Assembly (NCBI GenBank): GCA_905221605.1 | Contig: CAJNDS010001249.1 | Span: 1 to 26,344 of the forward strand | Reading direction: 5' to 3' | Source: Symbiodinium natans | Lineage: Eukaryota; Sar; Dinophyceae; Suessiales; Symbiodiniaceae | Length of the DNA stretch: 26,344 nt | Shown: positions 1-11,058 of the stretch, piece by piece | Position numbering within the stretch: position 1 is the stretch's first letter | Layout of the letters: every line of letters starts with the position of its first letter | Notes under the pieces: generated by a model | Database searches by the model: none | What the model was told of the DNA's origin: nothing | What the model saw: only the letters and a program-made list of their open reading frames with translations | Translations under genes and position numbers: made by a program

Positions 1-3000
1 GGACAACGCTGTGACAGCCCAAAACCGCCCAAGCGGACCGAGCGGACAACCGACCAAGCGGACAACGCCGTGACAACCCAAAACCGCCCAAGCGGACCAA
101 GCAGACAACACCGTGACAGCCCAAAACCGAATAATCTGACAACACCGTGCCAGCCCACAACCGCCCAAGCAGACACTACCATGACAGCCCAAAAACGACC
201 AAGCGGACAACACCGTGACAGCCCAAAACCGCCCAAGCAGACCAAGCGGACAACACCTTGACAGCCCAAAACCGACCAAGCGGACAACACCGTGCCAGCC
301 CAAAACCACCCAAGCGGACAACACCGTGACAACCCAAAACCGACCAAGCGGACCAAGCAGACAACACTGTGACAGCCCAAAACCGACCAAGCGGACAACA
401 CCGTGACAGCCCAAAACTGCCCAAGCGGACAACGCCGTGACAGCCCAAACCCGACCAAGCGGACAACAGCGTGACAGCCCAAAACCACCCAAGCCGACTC
501 GGCCGACAACACTATGATAGCCCAAAACCGACCAAGCGGACAACACCGTGACAGCCCCAATCCGACCAAGCCGACAACACCGTGACAGCCCAAAACCACC
601 CAAGCGGACCAAGCGGACAACACCGTGACAGCCCAAAACCGACCAAGCGGACAACACCGTGACAGCCCAAAACTGCCCAAGCGGACAGCGCCGTGACAGC
701 CCAAAACCGACCAAGCGGACAACGCCGTGACAGCCCAAAACCACTCAAGCGGACCAAGCGGACAACACCGTGACAGCCCAAAACGGACCAGGCGGACAAC
801 ATTGTGACAGTCTAAAACCGACCAAGCGGACAACACCGCGACAGCCCAAAACTGCCCAAGCGGACAACACTGTGACAGCCCAAAACCACCCAAGCGGACC
901 AGGCGGACAACACTGGGACAGCCCAAAACCGACCAAGCGGACAACACCGTGACAGCCCAAAACTGCTCAAACGGACCAAGCGGACAACACCGTGACAGCC
1001 CAAAACCGACCAAGCGGACAACACCGTGACAGCCCAAAACCACCCAAGCGGACCAGGCGGACAACACTGTGACAGCCCAAAACCGACCAAGCGGACAACA
1101 CCGTGACAGCCCAAAACCGACTAAGTGGACAACACCGTGACAACCCAAAACCACCCAAGCAGACCAGGCGGACAACACCGTGACAGCCCAAAACTGCCCA
1201 AATGGACAACACCGTGACAACCCAATACCGACCAAGCGGACAACACCGTGACAGCCTAAAACCACCCAAGCGGACCAGGCGGACAACACTGTGACAGTCT
1301 AAAAGAGACCAAGCGGACAACACCGTGACAGCCCAAAACTTCCCAAGCGCACCAAACGGACAACGCCGTGACAGCCCAAAACCGACCAGGCGGACAACAC
1401 CGTGACAGTCCAAAACCACCCAAGCGGACCAAGCGGGCAATACCGTGACAGCCCAAAACCGACCAAGCGGACAACACCGTCAGAGCCTAAAACCGCCCAA
1501 GCGGACCAAGCGGACAACCGACCAAGCGGACAATACCGTGACAACCCAAAACCACCCAAGCGGACCAAGCGGACAACACCGTGACAGCCCAAAACCGACC
1601 AAACGGACCAAGCGGACAACACCGTGATAGCCCAAAACCGACCAAGCGGACAACACCGTGACAGACCAAAACCGCCCAAGCGGACCAAGCGGACAACACC
1701 ATCACAGCCCAAAATCGCCCAAACGGACCAAGCGAACAACACCGTGACAACCCAAAACCGACCAAACGGACAACACCGTGACAGCCCAAAACCGCCCAAG
1801 CGGACCGAGCGGACAACCGACCAAGCGGACAATACCGTGACAACCCAAAACCGCCCAAGCGGACCAAGCGGACAACACCGTGACAGCCCAAAACCGAATA
1901 ATCTGACAACACCGTGCCAGCCCAAAACCACCCAAGCGGACAACACCATGACAACCCAAAACCGACCAAGCGCACAACACTGTGACGGCCCAAAACCGCC
2001 CAAGCGGACCAAGCGGACAACACCGTGACAGCCTAAAACCGACCAAGCAGATAACACGGTGACAGCCCAAAACCGCCCAAGCGGTTCAAGCGGACAATAC
2101 CCTGACAACCCAAAATCCCAAAAACGACCAAACGGACAACACCGTGACAGCCCAAAACCGACCAAGCGGACCAGGCGGACAACGCTGTGACAGCCCAAAA
2201 CCGCCCAAGCGGACCGAGCGGACAACCGACCAAGCGGACAACGCCGTGACAACCCAAAACCGCCCAAGCGGACCAAGCGGACAACACCGTGACAGCCCAA
2301 AACCGACTAAGCGGACAACACCGTGCCAGCCCAAAACCACCCAAGCAGACAACACCGTGACAATCCAAAAACGACCAAGCGGACAACGCCGTGACAACCC
2401 AAAACCGCCCAAGCGGACAACACCGTGACAGCCCAAAAACGACCAAGGACAACACCGTGCCAGCCCACAACCGCCCAAGCGGACACTACCATGACAACCC
2501 AAAACCGACCAAGCGGACAACACTGTGACAGCCCAAAACCGCCCAAGCGGACCAAGCGGACACGACCGTGACAGCCCAAAAACGACCAAGCGGACAACAC
2601 CGTGACAGCCCAAAAACGCCCAAGCGGACCAAGCGGACAACACCTTGACAGCCCAAAACCGACCAAGCGGACAACACCGTGCCAGCCCAAAACCACCCAA
2701 GCGGACAACACCGTGACAACCCAAAACCGACCAAGCGGACCAAGCGGACAACACCGTGACAGCCCAAAACCGACCAAGCGGACAACATCGTGACAGCGAA
2801 ACTTGCCCAAGCGGACAACACCGTGACAGCCCAAAACCGACCAAGCGGACACTACGACAGCCCAAAACCGACCAAGCGGAAAACACCGTGCCCAAGCGGA
2901 CCAGGCAGACAACACTGTGACAGCCCAAAACCGACCAAGCGGACAACACCGTGACAGCCCAAAACTGCCCAAGCGGACAACGCCGTGACAGCCCAAACCC

Positions 3001-5689
3001 GACCAAGCGGACAACAGCGTGACAGCCCAAATCCACCCAAGCCGACTCGGCCGACAACACTATGATAGCCCAAAACCGACCAAGCGGACAACACCGTGAC
3101 AGCCCCAATCCGACCAAGCCGACAACACCGTAACAGCCCAAAACCACCCAAACGGACCAAGCGGACAACACCGTGACAGCCCAAAACCGACCAAGCGGAC
3201 AACACCGTGACAGCCCAAAATTGCCCAAGCGGACAGCGCCGTGACAGCCCAAAACCGACCAAGCGGACAACGCCGTGACAGCCCAAAACCACTCAAGCGG
3301 ACCAAGCGGACAACACTGTGACAGCCCAAAACGGACCAGGCGGACAACATGGTGACAGCCTAAAACCGACCAAGCGGACAACACCGCGACAGCCCAAAAC
3401 TGCCCAAGCGGACAACACCGCGACAACCCAATAGCGACCAAACGGACAACACCGTGACAGATTAAAACCACCCAAGCGGACCAGGCGGATAACACTGTAA
3501 AAGCCCAAAACCGACCAAGTGGACACTACCATGACAGCCCAAAACCGACCAAGCGGACAACACTGTGACAGCCCAAAACCACCCAAGCGGACCAGGCGGA
3601 CAACACTGGGACAGCCCAAAACCGACCAAGCGGACAACACCGTGACAGCCCAAAACTGCTCAAACGGACCAAGCGGACAACACCGTGACAGCCCAAAACC
3701 GACCAAGCGGACAACACCGTGACAGCCCAAAAGCACCCAAGCGGACCAGGCGGACAACACTGTGACAGCTCAAAACCACCCAAGCGGACAACACCATGAC
3801 AGCCCAAAACCGACCAAGCAGACAACACCGTGACAGCCCAAAACCACCCAAGCGGACAAAGCGGACAACACCGTGACAGCCCAAAACCACCCAAGCGGAC
3901 CAATCGGATAACACCGTGACAGCCCAAAACCGACCAAGCGGACAACGCCGTGACCGCCCAAAATTGCCCAAGCGGAAAACACAGTGACAACACACAAGCG
4001 ACCAAGCGGACAACACCGTGACAGCCCAAAAACCACCCAATCGGACCAGGCGGACAACACCGTGACAGCCTAAAAGCGACCAAGCGGACAACACCGTGAA
4101 AGCCCAAAATTGCCCAAGCGCACCAAGCGGACAACACCGTGACAGCCCAAAAGCGACCAGGCGGACAACACCGTGACAGTCCAAAACCACCCAAGCGGAC
4201 CAGGCGGACAACACTGGGACAGCCCAAAACCGACCAAGCGGACAACACCGTGACAACCCAAAACCACCCAAGCGGACAACACCGTGAATACCCAATACCG
4301 ACCAAACGGACAGTCACGGTGTTGTCCACTTTGTCCGCTTGGGTGGTTTTGGGCTGTCACGGTGTTGTCTGCTTGGGCAATTTTGGGTTGTCACGGTGTT
4401 GTCCGCTTGGGCAGTTTTTGGGCTGTCACAGTGTTGTCCGCCTGGTCCGCTTGGGTGCTTTTGGGCTGTCACGGTGCTGTCCGCTTGGTCGGGTTTGGGC
4501 TGTCACGGTGTTGTCCGCTTGGTCCGTTTGGGCAGTTTTTTGCTGTCACGGTGTTGTCCGCTTGGTCGGTTTTGGGCTGTCACAGTGTTGTCCGCTCGGG
4601 TGTTTTTGGGCTGTCACGGTGTTGTCCGCTTGGTCGGTTTGGGCTGTCACGGCGTTGTCCGCTTGGTCGATTTTGGGCTGTCACGGTGTTTTCCGCTTGG
4701 TCGGTTTTGGGCTGTCACAGTGTTGTCTTTCTGGTCCGCTTGGGTCGTTTTGGGCTGTCATGGTGTTGTCCGCTTGGTCGGCTTTGGGCTGTCATGGTAG
4801 TGTCGCTTGGTCGGTTTTGGGCTTTTACAGTGTTATCCGCCTGGTCCGCTTGGGTGGTTTTAATCTGTCACGGTGTAGCCCAAAACCACCCAAGCGGACA
4901 AGGCGGAAAACACCGTGACAGCCCAAAACCGACCAAGCGGACAACGCCGTGACAGCCCAAAATTGCCCAAGCGGAAAACACAGTGACAACCCAAAACCGA
5001 CCAAGCGGACAACACCGTGACAGCCCAAAACCACCCAAGCGGACCAGGCAGACAACACCGTGACAGCCTAACAGCGACCAAGCGGACAACACCGTGACAA
5101 AACTGCCCACGCGCACCAAGCGGACAACACTTTGACAGCCCAAAACCGAACAGGCGACAACACCGTGACAGACCAAAACCACCCAAGCGGACCAGGCGGA
5201 CAACACTGTGACAGCCCAAAACCGACCAAGCGGACAACACCGTGACAGCCCAAAAACTGCCCAAGCAGACAACACCGTGACAGTCCAAAACCGATCAAGC
5301 GACAACACCGTGACAGCCCAAAACCGTGCCCAAGCGGACCAGGCGGACAACACTGTGACAGCCCAAAACAAACCAAGCGGACAACACCGTGACAGGCCAA
5401 AACTGCCCAAGCGGACAACACTGTGACAGCCCAAAACTGCCCAAGCGGACAACACCGTGACAGCCCAAAACCACCCAAGCGGACCAGGCGGACAACACCG
5501 TGACAACCCAAAACCGCCCAAACGGACCAGGCGGACAACACTGTGACAGCCCAAAAACGACCAAGCGGACAACACCGTGATAGCCCCAAACCGACCAAGC
5601 GGACAACGCCGTGACAGCCCAAACCCACCCACGCGGACCAAGCGGACAACACCATGACAGCCCAAAACCGACTAAGCGGACAATGTCCT
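1..5689. repeat. Tandem array of about 34-bp units (43-bp variant)
   Basis: The whole stretch is built from variants of one unit, whose core on the plus strand reads GACAACACCGTGACAGCCC, then AAAACCGACCAAGCG, about 34 bp together. Longer units carry an extra 9-bp piece of the type GACCAAGCG, or CACC in place of GACC. Copies differ by point changes (CCGTG/CTGTG/CCATG, AAAACCG/AAAACTG/AAAACCA) and by small losses. The array is open at the left edge and ends at a run of ten C at 5690-5699. The units have no stop codons in several frames, so long open frames on both strands are by-products and not genes. The array looks like satellite or minisatellite DNA. Its unit resembles no transposon or gene that I recognise. 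Confidence 0.95.
4313..4876 (-). repeat. Inverted block inside the 34-bp array
   Basis: Within the array the unit suddenly reads as its reverse complement (GTCACGGTGTTGTCCGCTTGG) and stays so for about 560 bp, then returns to the original orientation. The left junction lies after ACCAAACGGACA near 4312. The right junction is at CTGTCACGGTGT followed by AGCCCAAAACC near 4876. Both junctions fall inside the unit at the GTGAC/GTCAC part, so short inverted homology between units could have mediated the flip. An assembly error is an alternative. Confidence 0.9.
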
Positions 5690-5739
5690 CCCCCCCCCCG
5701 ACGGCCGGACCCCGGGTGTTTGAACCTGGGACGATCCTC
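5690..5739. other. Junction between two arrays with C10 run
   Basis: Ten C residues at 5690-5699 are followed by about 40 bp of unique GC-rich sequence (GACGGCCGGACCCCGGGTG, then TTTGAACCTGGGACGATCC), and then the next array begins. On the minus strand the unique part contains AGGTTCAAAC, a weak resemblance to a tRNA T-loop/B box. No tRNA can be folded around it. The abrupt change of repeat family at a homopolymer could be a real breakpoint or an assembly join. Confidence 0.6.
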
Positions 5740-7050
5740 TGTTGAGACACCCTTTCGGTTCCATCTGGACGAAAGTTGTTGAGACACCCCTTTTGGTTCA
5801 AGATTTTGTGTTTTCTGGCCAAGTGGTGTTGAGACACCCTTTCGGTACCATCTGAACGAAAGTTTTGTTGAGACACTTCTTTTTGTTCAAGATTTTGCTT
5901 TTTCTGCCCAAGTGGTGAAGACACCCTTTCGGTTCCATCTGGACGAAAGTATTGTTGAGACACCCCTTTTGGTTCAAGATTTGTTTTTTCTGCCCAAGTG
6001 GTGTTGAGACACCTTTTCGGTACCATCTGGACGAAAGTGTTGTTGAAACCTTTTGGTTCAAGATTTTGTGTTTTCTGTCCAAGTGGTGTTGAGACACCCT
6101 TCCGGATCCATCTGAACGAAAGTGTTGTTGAGACACTTCTTTTTGTTCAAGATTTTGTGTTTTCTGCCCAAGTGGTGTTGAAGACACCCTTTCGGTTCCA
6201 TCTGGACGAAAGTATTGTTGAGACACCCCTTTTGGTTCAAGATTTTGTGTTTTCTGCCCAAGTGGTGTTGAGACACCCTTCGGTACCATCTGGACGAAAG
6301 TGTTGTTGAAACCTTTTGGTTCAAGATTTTGTATTTTTCTGTCCAAGTGGTGTTCAGACACCCTTCCGGTTCCATCTGAACGAAAGTGTCGTTGAGATAC
6401 CCGTTTTGGTTCAAGATTTTGTGTTTTTCTGCCCAAGTGGTGTTGAGATACCCTCGGTTCCATCTGGACGAAGGTGTTGTTGAGACACCCCTTTTGGTTC
6501 AAGATTTTGTGTTTTCTGCCCAAGGGTGATGAGATATCCTTTCGGTTCCATCTGGATAAAAGTGTTGTTGAGACCTTTTGGTTCAAGATTTTGTGTTCTT
6601 GCCCAAGTGGTGCTGAGTTACTCTTTCGAATCCATCTGGACGAAAGTTGTTGAGATACCCCTTTTGGGTCAAGGTTTTGTATTTTCGGCCCAAGTGGTGT
6701 TGAGATACCCTTTCGATTCCATCTGGACGAAAGTGTTGTTGAGATCCTTTTTGGTTCAAGATTTTGTATTTTTCTGCCCAAGTGGTGTTGAGACACCCTT
6801 TCGGATCCATCTGGACGAAAGTGTTGATGACCCCTTTTCGTTCAAGATTTTGTTTTTTTTGCCCAAGTGGTGCTGAGACATCCTTCGGTTCCATCTGGAC
6901 AAAGGTGTTGTTGAGACACCCCTTTTGGTTCAAATTTTTGTGTTTTCTGCCCAAGTGGTGTTGAGATACCCTTTCCTTGTCCAAGTGGTGTTGAGACACC
7001 CTTTCGATTCCATCAGGGCGAAAGTGTTGTTGAGACACCCCTTTTGATTC
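5740..7050. repeat. Tandem array of about 87-bp units, partly trimeric
   Basis: About 15 units run from 5740 to 7050. Each contains TTGAGACACCCTTTCGG, CCATCTGGACGAAAG, a second TTGAGACACCCCTTTTGG, GGTTCAAGATTTTGTG and CTGCCCAAGTGGTG. Each unit is therefore itself a diverged duplication, since both halves open with TTGAGACACCC. In the left part the units recur as a trimer. The variant AGACACTTCTTTTTG occurs at 5871 and 6131, exactly 260 bp apart, and the units after it share GAAAGTATTG and then TTGAAACCTTTTGG in the same order. Open frames over this stretch on both strands encode repeated peptides and are not considered genes. Confidence 0.95.
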
Positions 7051-7150
7051 ATTAGAGTTTATGAAGCTGTTGCGAGCGAATTAAAGAGGGATGGTGGGGC
7101 GGGGTTCACGAAAGAGATTATGATCCGGACCCTGATCGTGGATTAGATGC
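7050..7150. other. Boundary sequence into AT-rich block
   Basis: About 100 bp of non-repetitive sequence (AGAGTTTATGAAGCTGTTGC onward, then GGATGGTGGGGCGGGGTTC) link the 87-bp array to the AT-rich block. No coding signal is visible. Confidence 0.5.
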
Positions 7151-8340
7151 TTCTTTGAATTTCAATCTAATATCCAATCCAAAGATAATCATTTTTATTT
7201 TTCTTGGAATCCCATATTCATATCCAATCCATAGAACATGCTTTTTTTGGGTTAATTCTTCGAAAAATTAGCACTCCGAATATCAAAATGAAACGATGCG
7301 TACGATATATACGATCCATAGAAAATACTTATGATCCTTCCTTGAATTTCAACCTATTATTCAGATTCATAGCCAATCATCAGAACAAATTCTTGTTCAA
7401 AGATCATGATTTGACTTTTCCTTCAAGTCCATCCATATATCCAATCGAAAGATCATGATCTTGATCCTTCCTTGAATTCCATCCAGATTTCCCACAAGAT
7501 CGAATATTGAGATTCTTCCATACATTCTATCCTAATTCTCAAATTCATATCCAATCATCAGAATAAATTCTTGATCCTTCCTTGAATTCCATCCTAATAC
7601 CCTATTAAAGATCTTCTTGGATCCCATCCAAATTTCCAAAAAAATAGATTCTTCCATGAATTCCATCCTTAAATCCAATCGAAAAATCATGATCTTGATG
7701 TTTCCTTGAAATCCATCCAAATATCCAAAAAGATCGAATATGGATGTGATTCCTTCCACCCTAATATCCAATCAAAAGATCTTGAATTTGGGCCTTCCAT
7801 GAATTCCATCCTAATATCCAATCAAAAGATCATGAGCTACATCCTTTGCAAAAGATCGATCATGATCTTGATCCTTTCTTGAATCCTATCCTAATATCCA
7901 ATCCAAAGATCATAATTTTGATTCTTCCTTGAATTCCATGATCTTGGTCCTTCCTTGAATCATCCTAATATTCGAAAGATTATGATCTTAATCCTTCCCT
8001 CCTGCAATTCCATTTCCCAAATTCATGGTCTTAGATCTTCCTTGAATTCCGCCCTGATATCCAATGGAAAGATCATGGTCTTGGATTTCCTTGAATCATC
8101 CTAATATTCGAAAAATTATGATCTTCAATCCTCTCCCCAAATTCATGATCTTAGATATTCCTTGAATTCCGCCCTGATATCCAATGGAAAGATCATGGTC
8201 TTCATCCTTCCTTGAATCATCCTAATATTCGAAAAATTATGTTCTTAATTCTCTCCTCCTATAATTCCATTCCCCAAATTCATGATCTTGGATCTTCCTT
8301 GATATAAAAAATCAATCGTGACCTTAATATTTCCTTATAC
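7150..8340. repeat. Degenerate AT-rich tandem repeat, about 50-60 bp
   Basis: The stretch repeats variants of CCTTCCTTGAATTCCATCC, TAATATCCAATC, AAAGATCATGATCTTGATCC. Spacing varies from about 40 to 65 bp and the copies are heavily diverged, so only the motifs TTCCTTGAAT, ATATCCAATC and GATCATGATC recur reliably. GATCATGATC is an exact palindrome. The plus strand is pyrimidine-biased. Open frames at 7204-7458 and 7532-7771 lie inside the repeat and show no protein character beyond the repeat, so I do not call them genes. Confidence 0.8.
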
Positions 8341-8636
8341 CTCAATCAATTTTCCAATCGAAAATCATCATCGAAAAATCTCGAATATATAATCATTTAA
8401 TCTAAATCATATTTATATTCATGAAAAAATGCGTATAATTCATCCTTCCTCAATTTCTCAAATAATTCGTCAGCAAATATTCGCCCAAAAACCTTTTCAG
8501 AAATAATTTCCGAAAATTTTTTTAGAATCATGATTAAAATGTATATTTCCTTTCTCTAAGATTAAATCACGAATCAAGATTATTAGAATTTGGATCAATC
8601 AAATCATCCTTCGAGTATCCCCACCCTCTCTAGAGA
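8340..8636. other. AT-rich sequence, nothing recognised
   Basis: AT-rich single-copy-looking sequence with runs such as GAAAATTTTTTTAG. I see no convincing open frame, repeat or RNA. Confidence 0.5.
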
Positions 8637-8850
8637 TATTCTGGGGTTGAACACTCCACGGATACTCTGGGTCCGGGGATACTCTACGGTTGTACACTCC
8701 AGGGAGATTCTGGGAATTGGACATTCCAAAGAGACTCTGGGTTGGGCACTCCAGAGAGATTCCAAGGTTGGTCACTCCGGGAACACTTCGGGGTTGGAGT
8801 CTCCTGGGAAATTCTATATTGGGCTCTCCAGGAGATTCGTTTCGGGGTTG
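8636..8850. repeat. Short tandem array, 26-bp unit, about 8 copies
   Basis: Successive units of the type GGTTGGACACTCCAGGGAG followed by ATTCTGG run at a period of about 26 bp, with one shortened copy near 8670. Examples are GGTTGAACACTCC, GGTTGTACACTCC, GGTTGGTCACTCC and GGTTGGAGTCTCC. The array is GC-richer than the DNA on either side. Open frames on both strands across it (8590-8856 plus, 8599-9075 minus) encode repeated peptides and are treated as by-products. Confidence 0.8.
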
Positions 8851-10280
8851 GGTTGACCCTAGGTAGGGATGAGCGAGGAGTAGATCGGGCGAGGAGAAGA
8901 GTTCCAGGCGAGGAGAAGTATTGAATTTAAAATCTAATAATCCCGCACCGAGGATAGAAAACAACAAAATCATTTCATCATTCCGAGACCCCCCTTCGTA
9001 TATTGAAAAACCCACCACTACCCCCAATTTACCAAGAATCTCGAGAAAACGAAATTCCAAAATCAATACATACACACACGAACCGAACGAAAATCTTCAC
9101 AAAGGGAAGACTTATGTATCCCAAAATATTACGATAGCCGCCTTGACATACGATCATTCCCTTCCTTTTGATCGTTGTGCAAGAAGTCGACACCACCTAC
9201 ACGAAGAATCGAATCTAATATAACGAAGACCACGAAATTGCTCAAGGAATGAAATACAAGTCTCACAACTTAATCTACCGAAAGAAACGATCAAGAGCCC
9301 CTTGAACCACATCCAGAGACACCAACACGAAATTTATTCGAATATTATTATTATCAATATAGAGAATCTTTATTATTTTCGATAGGATATTTAGGAAGAA
9401 TACGATGTACTTAAATATAATCTCCAAAAAATATTCGGATCAAAAAAACAAAGCTCCCAAAAATATCCACATTCCAAAATAACAAAACATTCCAAAATAA
9501 CAAAAGAAATAATATATCATGCACAAAATAGATATAATAATTCCAAGTAATACAAACAATACATCAAAAGCCCACCACCCAGACCAAAAGCATAGAATCA
9601 TAGCAAACGAATGAGAATGTAAACGACCCCATCAAAACCAATGAATATATAAATTCCTTTCCTATATAGATAAGTCCCTTAGACCGAAATATCCCTTCCA
9701 AATCCTCCTCCCAAACCCAAAGTCATAAATCAACCTCCTTTTTAGCCTAAAATAACGTAAATAAATCCTCCTCCCAAACGATCATAATGAAAACAATCAG
9801 TTCTCCAAAATCAAGAATTTTTGAAGCCCCATCCAATAACCCCCCCCCTCCTTTCCTTATTTCCCTCCTATGATCATCCCCTTCTCCCATCCATCTATTA
9901 TTTAGAATCCAATCGTAAATATCATTGAACCATCATGTCCAAGCCGAACAAACATAGCATGAAAAATAAAGAAAATATAAATTCATGTATTATATTTTTC
10001 CTTTCATTCTTCTACTACTCTCATAGAAAAATTACAAGAATTGAAATATAATTCAAAATAATTAATTATTCTGATTTTTATCATCCAAAATTATCAAAGA
10101 ATACCCTTCAATTAAATCCTAGATTCTATTCCCTCTAAAAATATTTTTCAGAGTCGATTTCATGAAACCTCCATGGTTTGTTAATGAATCCTTGAAAATA
10201 TCTTGTTATCATTTCTGAATTTCCATCATCCGATGAAAGCAAATTAATCTTATGATATAGATTGAAGTATATGTCCATGC
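8850..10280. other. AT-rich intergenic DNA, no gene seen
   Basis: Apart from a short purine-rich part at 8870-8920 with GGCGAGGAG repeated three times, this is AT-rich DNA with A-rich runs on the plus strand (for example AACAAAACATTCCAAAATAAC near 9482). The only open frames are about 100 codons or shorter and look random. The composition changes to GC-balanced near 10280, at TTCAAGCATTCGGCGTCG. Confidence 0.6.
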
Positions 10281-11058
10281 CTTCGTTTTGTTTCAAGCAT
10301 TCGGCGTCGTTTCGAGCCTCAGGTGCTTGCACAAGCTACTCACGCTACATTGAGAGATGATGCAAGCTCCTGACCATTTACGAGCCTCTGGAAGCCGGAG
10401 CACACTTGCCTGAGCGATACAATAAGATGCGGGGTTCCAACAGAGTTGTTCTGCTGAGCTCTGCTGAGCTGCACGCACTGGTAGGGAAAAATCGGCAGTC
10501 TTGCCCCTGCAGACTCAACTTTGGAGCCTGAACATGCACAGCACAGCAGGCATAGGTCAACCCGTCATCCCTTCATGTGCTCACCGGCTGCTTTGCTTCC
10601 CCCGTCCTTGTCCTTGGATTCGGCGACTGTCCGCAAGGACTGTGCGTCCAACCAAACGGATTGCAAGTGTCCCACCTGCGTACGGCAGATTCAATGCATC
10701 AATCTGAGTTGATCAGGACTTTCTGTTCGGTTCATGGCCTTTCCGACGTGGTAACTTGGACCTTGGGACGATGACGCACATGCATCAACCTTCATCTATG
10801 AATCTGTAGGAGTACGTTGGGTACATCGTCGAGGTGGCGCGACGCGCTGCGCGGCTGGGATGCGCGGCTCGGCTTCGGCATCGCCTTCAGCTCGGCCGCT
10901 GTCTCCTACAGCTCTTCTGATTGAGAAGAACGAAGAAAACAACATCACCACACCATGTCTCGAACCTTGCTGGGAAGCCAGGTCCCGTCCTCTTGCCGCT
11001 GCTTCTTGGCAGGCGGCTCATGTCCTGCCGACACGCAAACTATCTCAGACTCAATGAC
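10280..11058. other. Balanced-GC DNA downstream of the Nudix gene
   Basis: Several short open frames on both strands overlap each other, and none has a recognisable motif. The stretch contains a short GC-rich piece, GGTGGCGCGACGCGCTGCGC, near 10834. It may include the 3' untranslated region of the minus-strand Nudix gene. No clear polyadenylation signal was found. Confidence 0.4.

Noticed and set aside
2086-3495. Longest open frame of the window (469 codons, minus strand) in the 34-bp array
   Set aside because: It consists only of the repeat unit read through, other frames are equally open, and the unit length is not a multiple of three.
5700-5740. tRNA or SINE B box (AGGTTCAAAC on the minus strand)
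   Set aside because: No acceptor, D or anticodon arms could be paired around it, and the base closing the T loop does not fit.
5798-6796. Open frame of 332 codons on the minus strand in the 87-bp array
   Set aside because: The peptide is a direct read-out of the tandem unit; other frames and the plus strand are open too.
8599-9075. Open frame of 158 codons on the minus strand
   Set aside because: It runs across the 26-bp array into AT-rich DNA, with no recognisable protein character outside the repeat.
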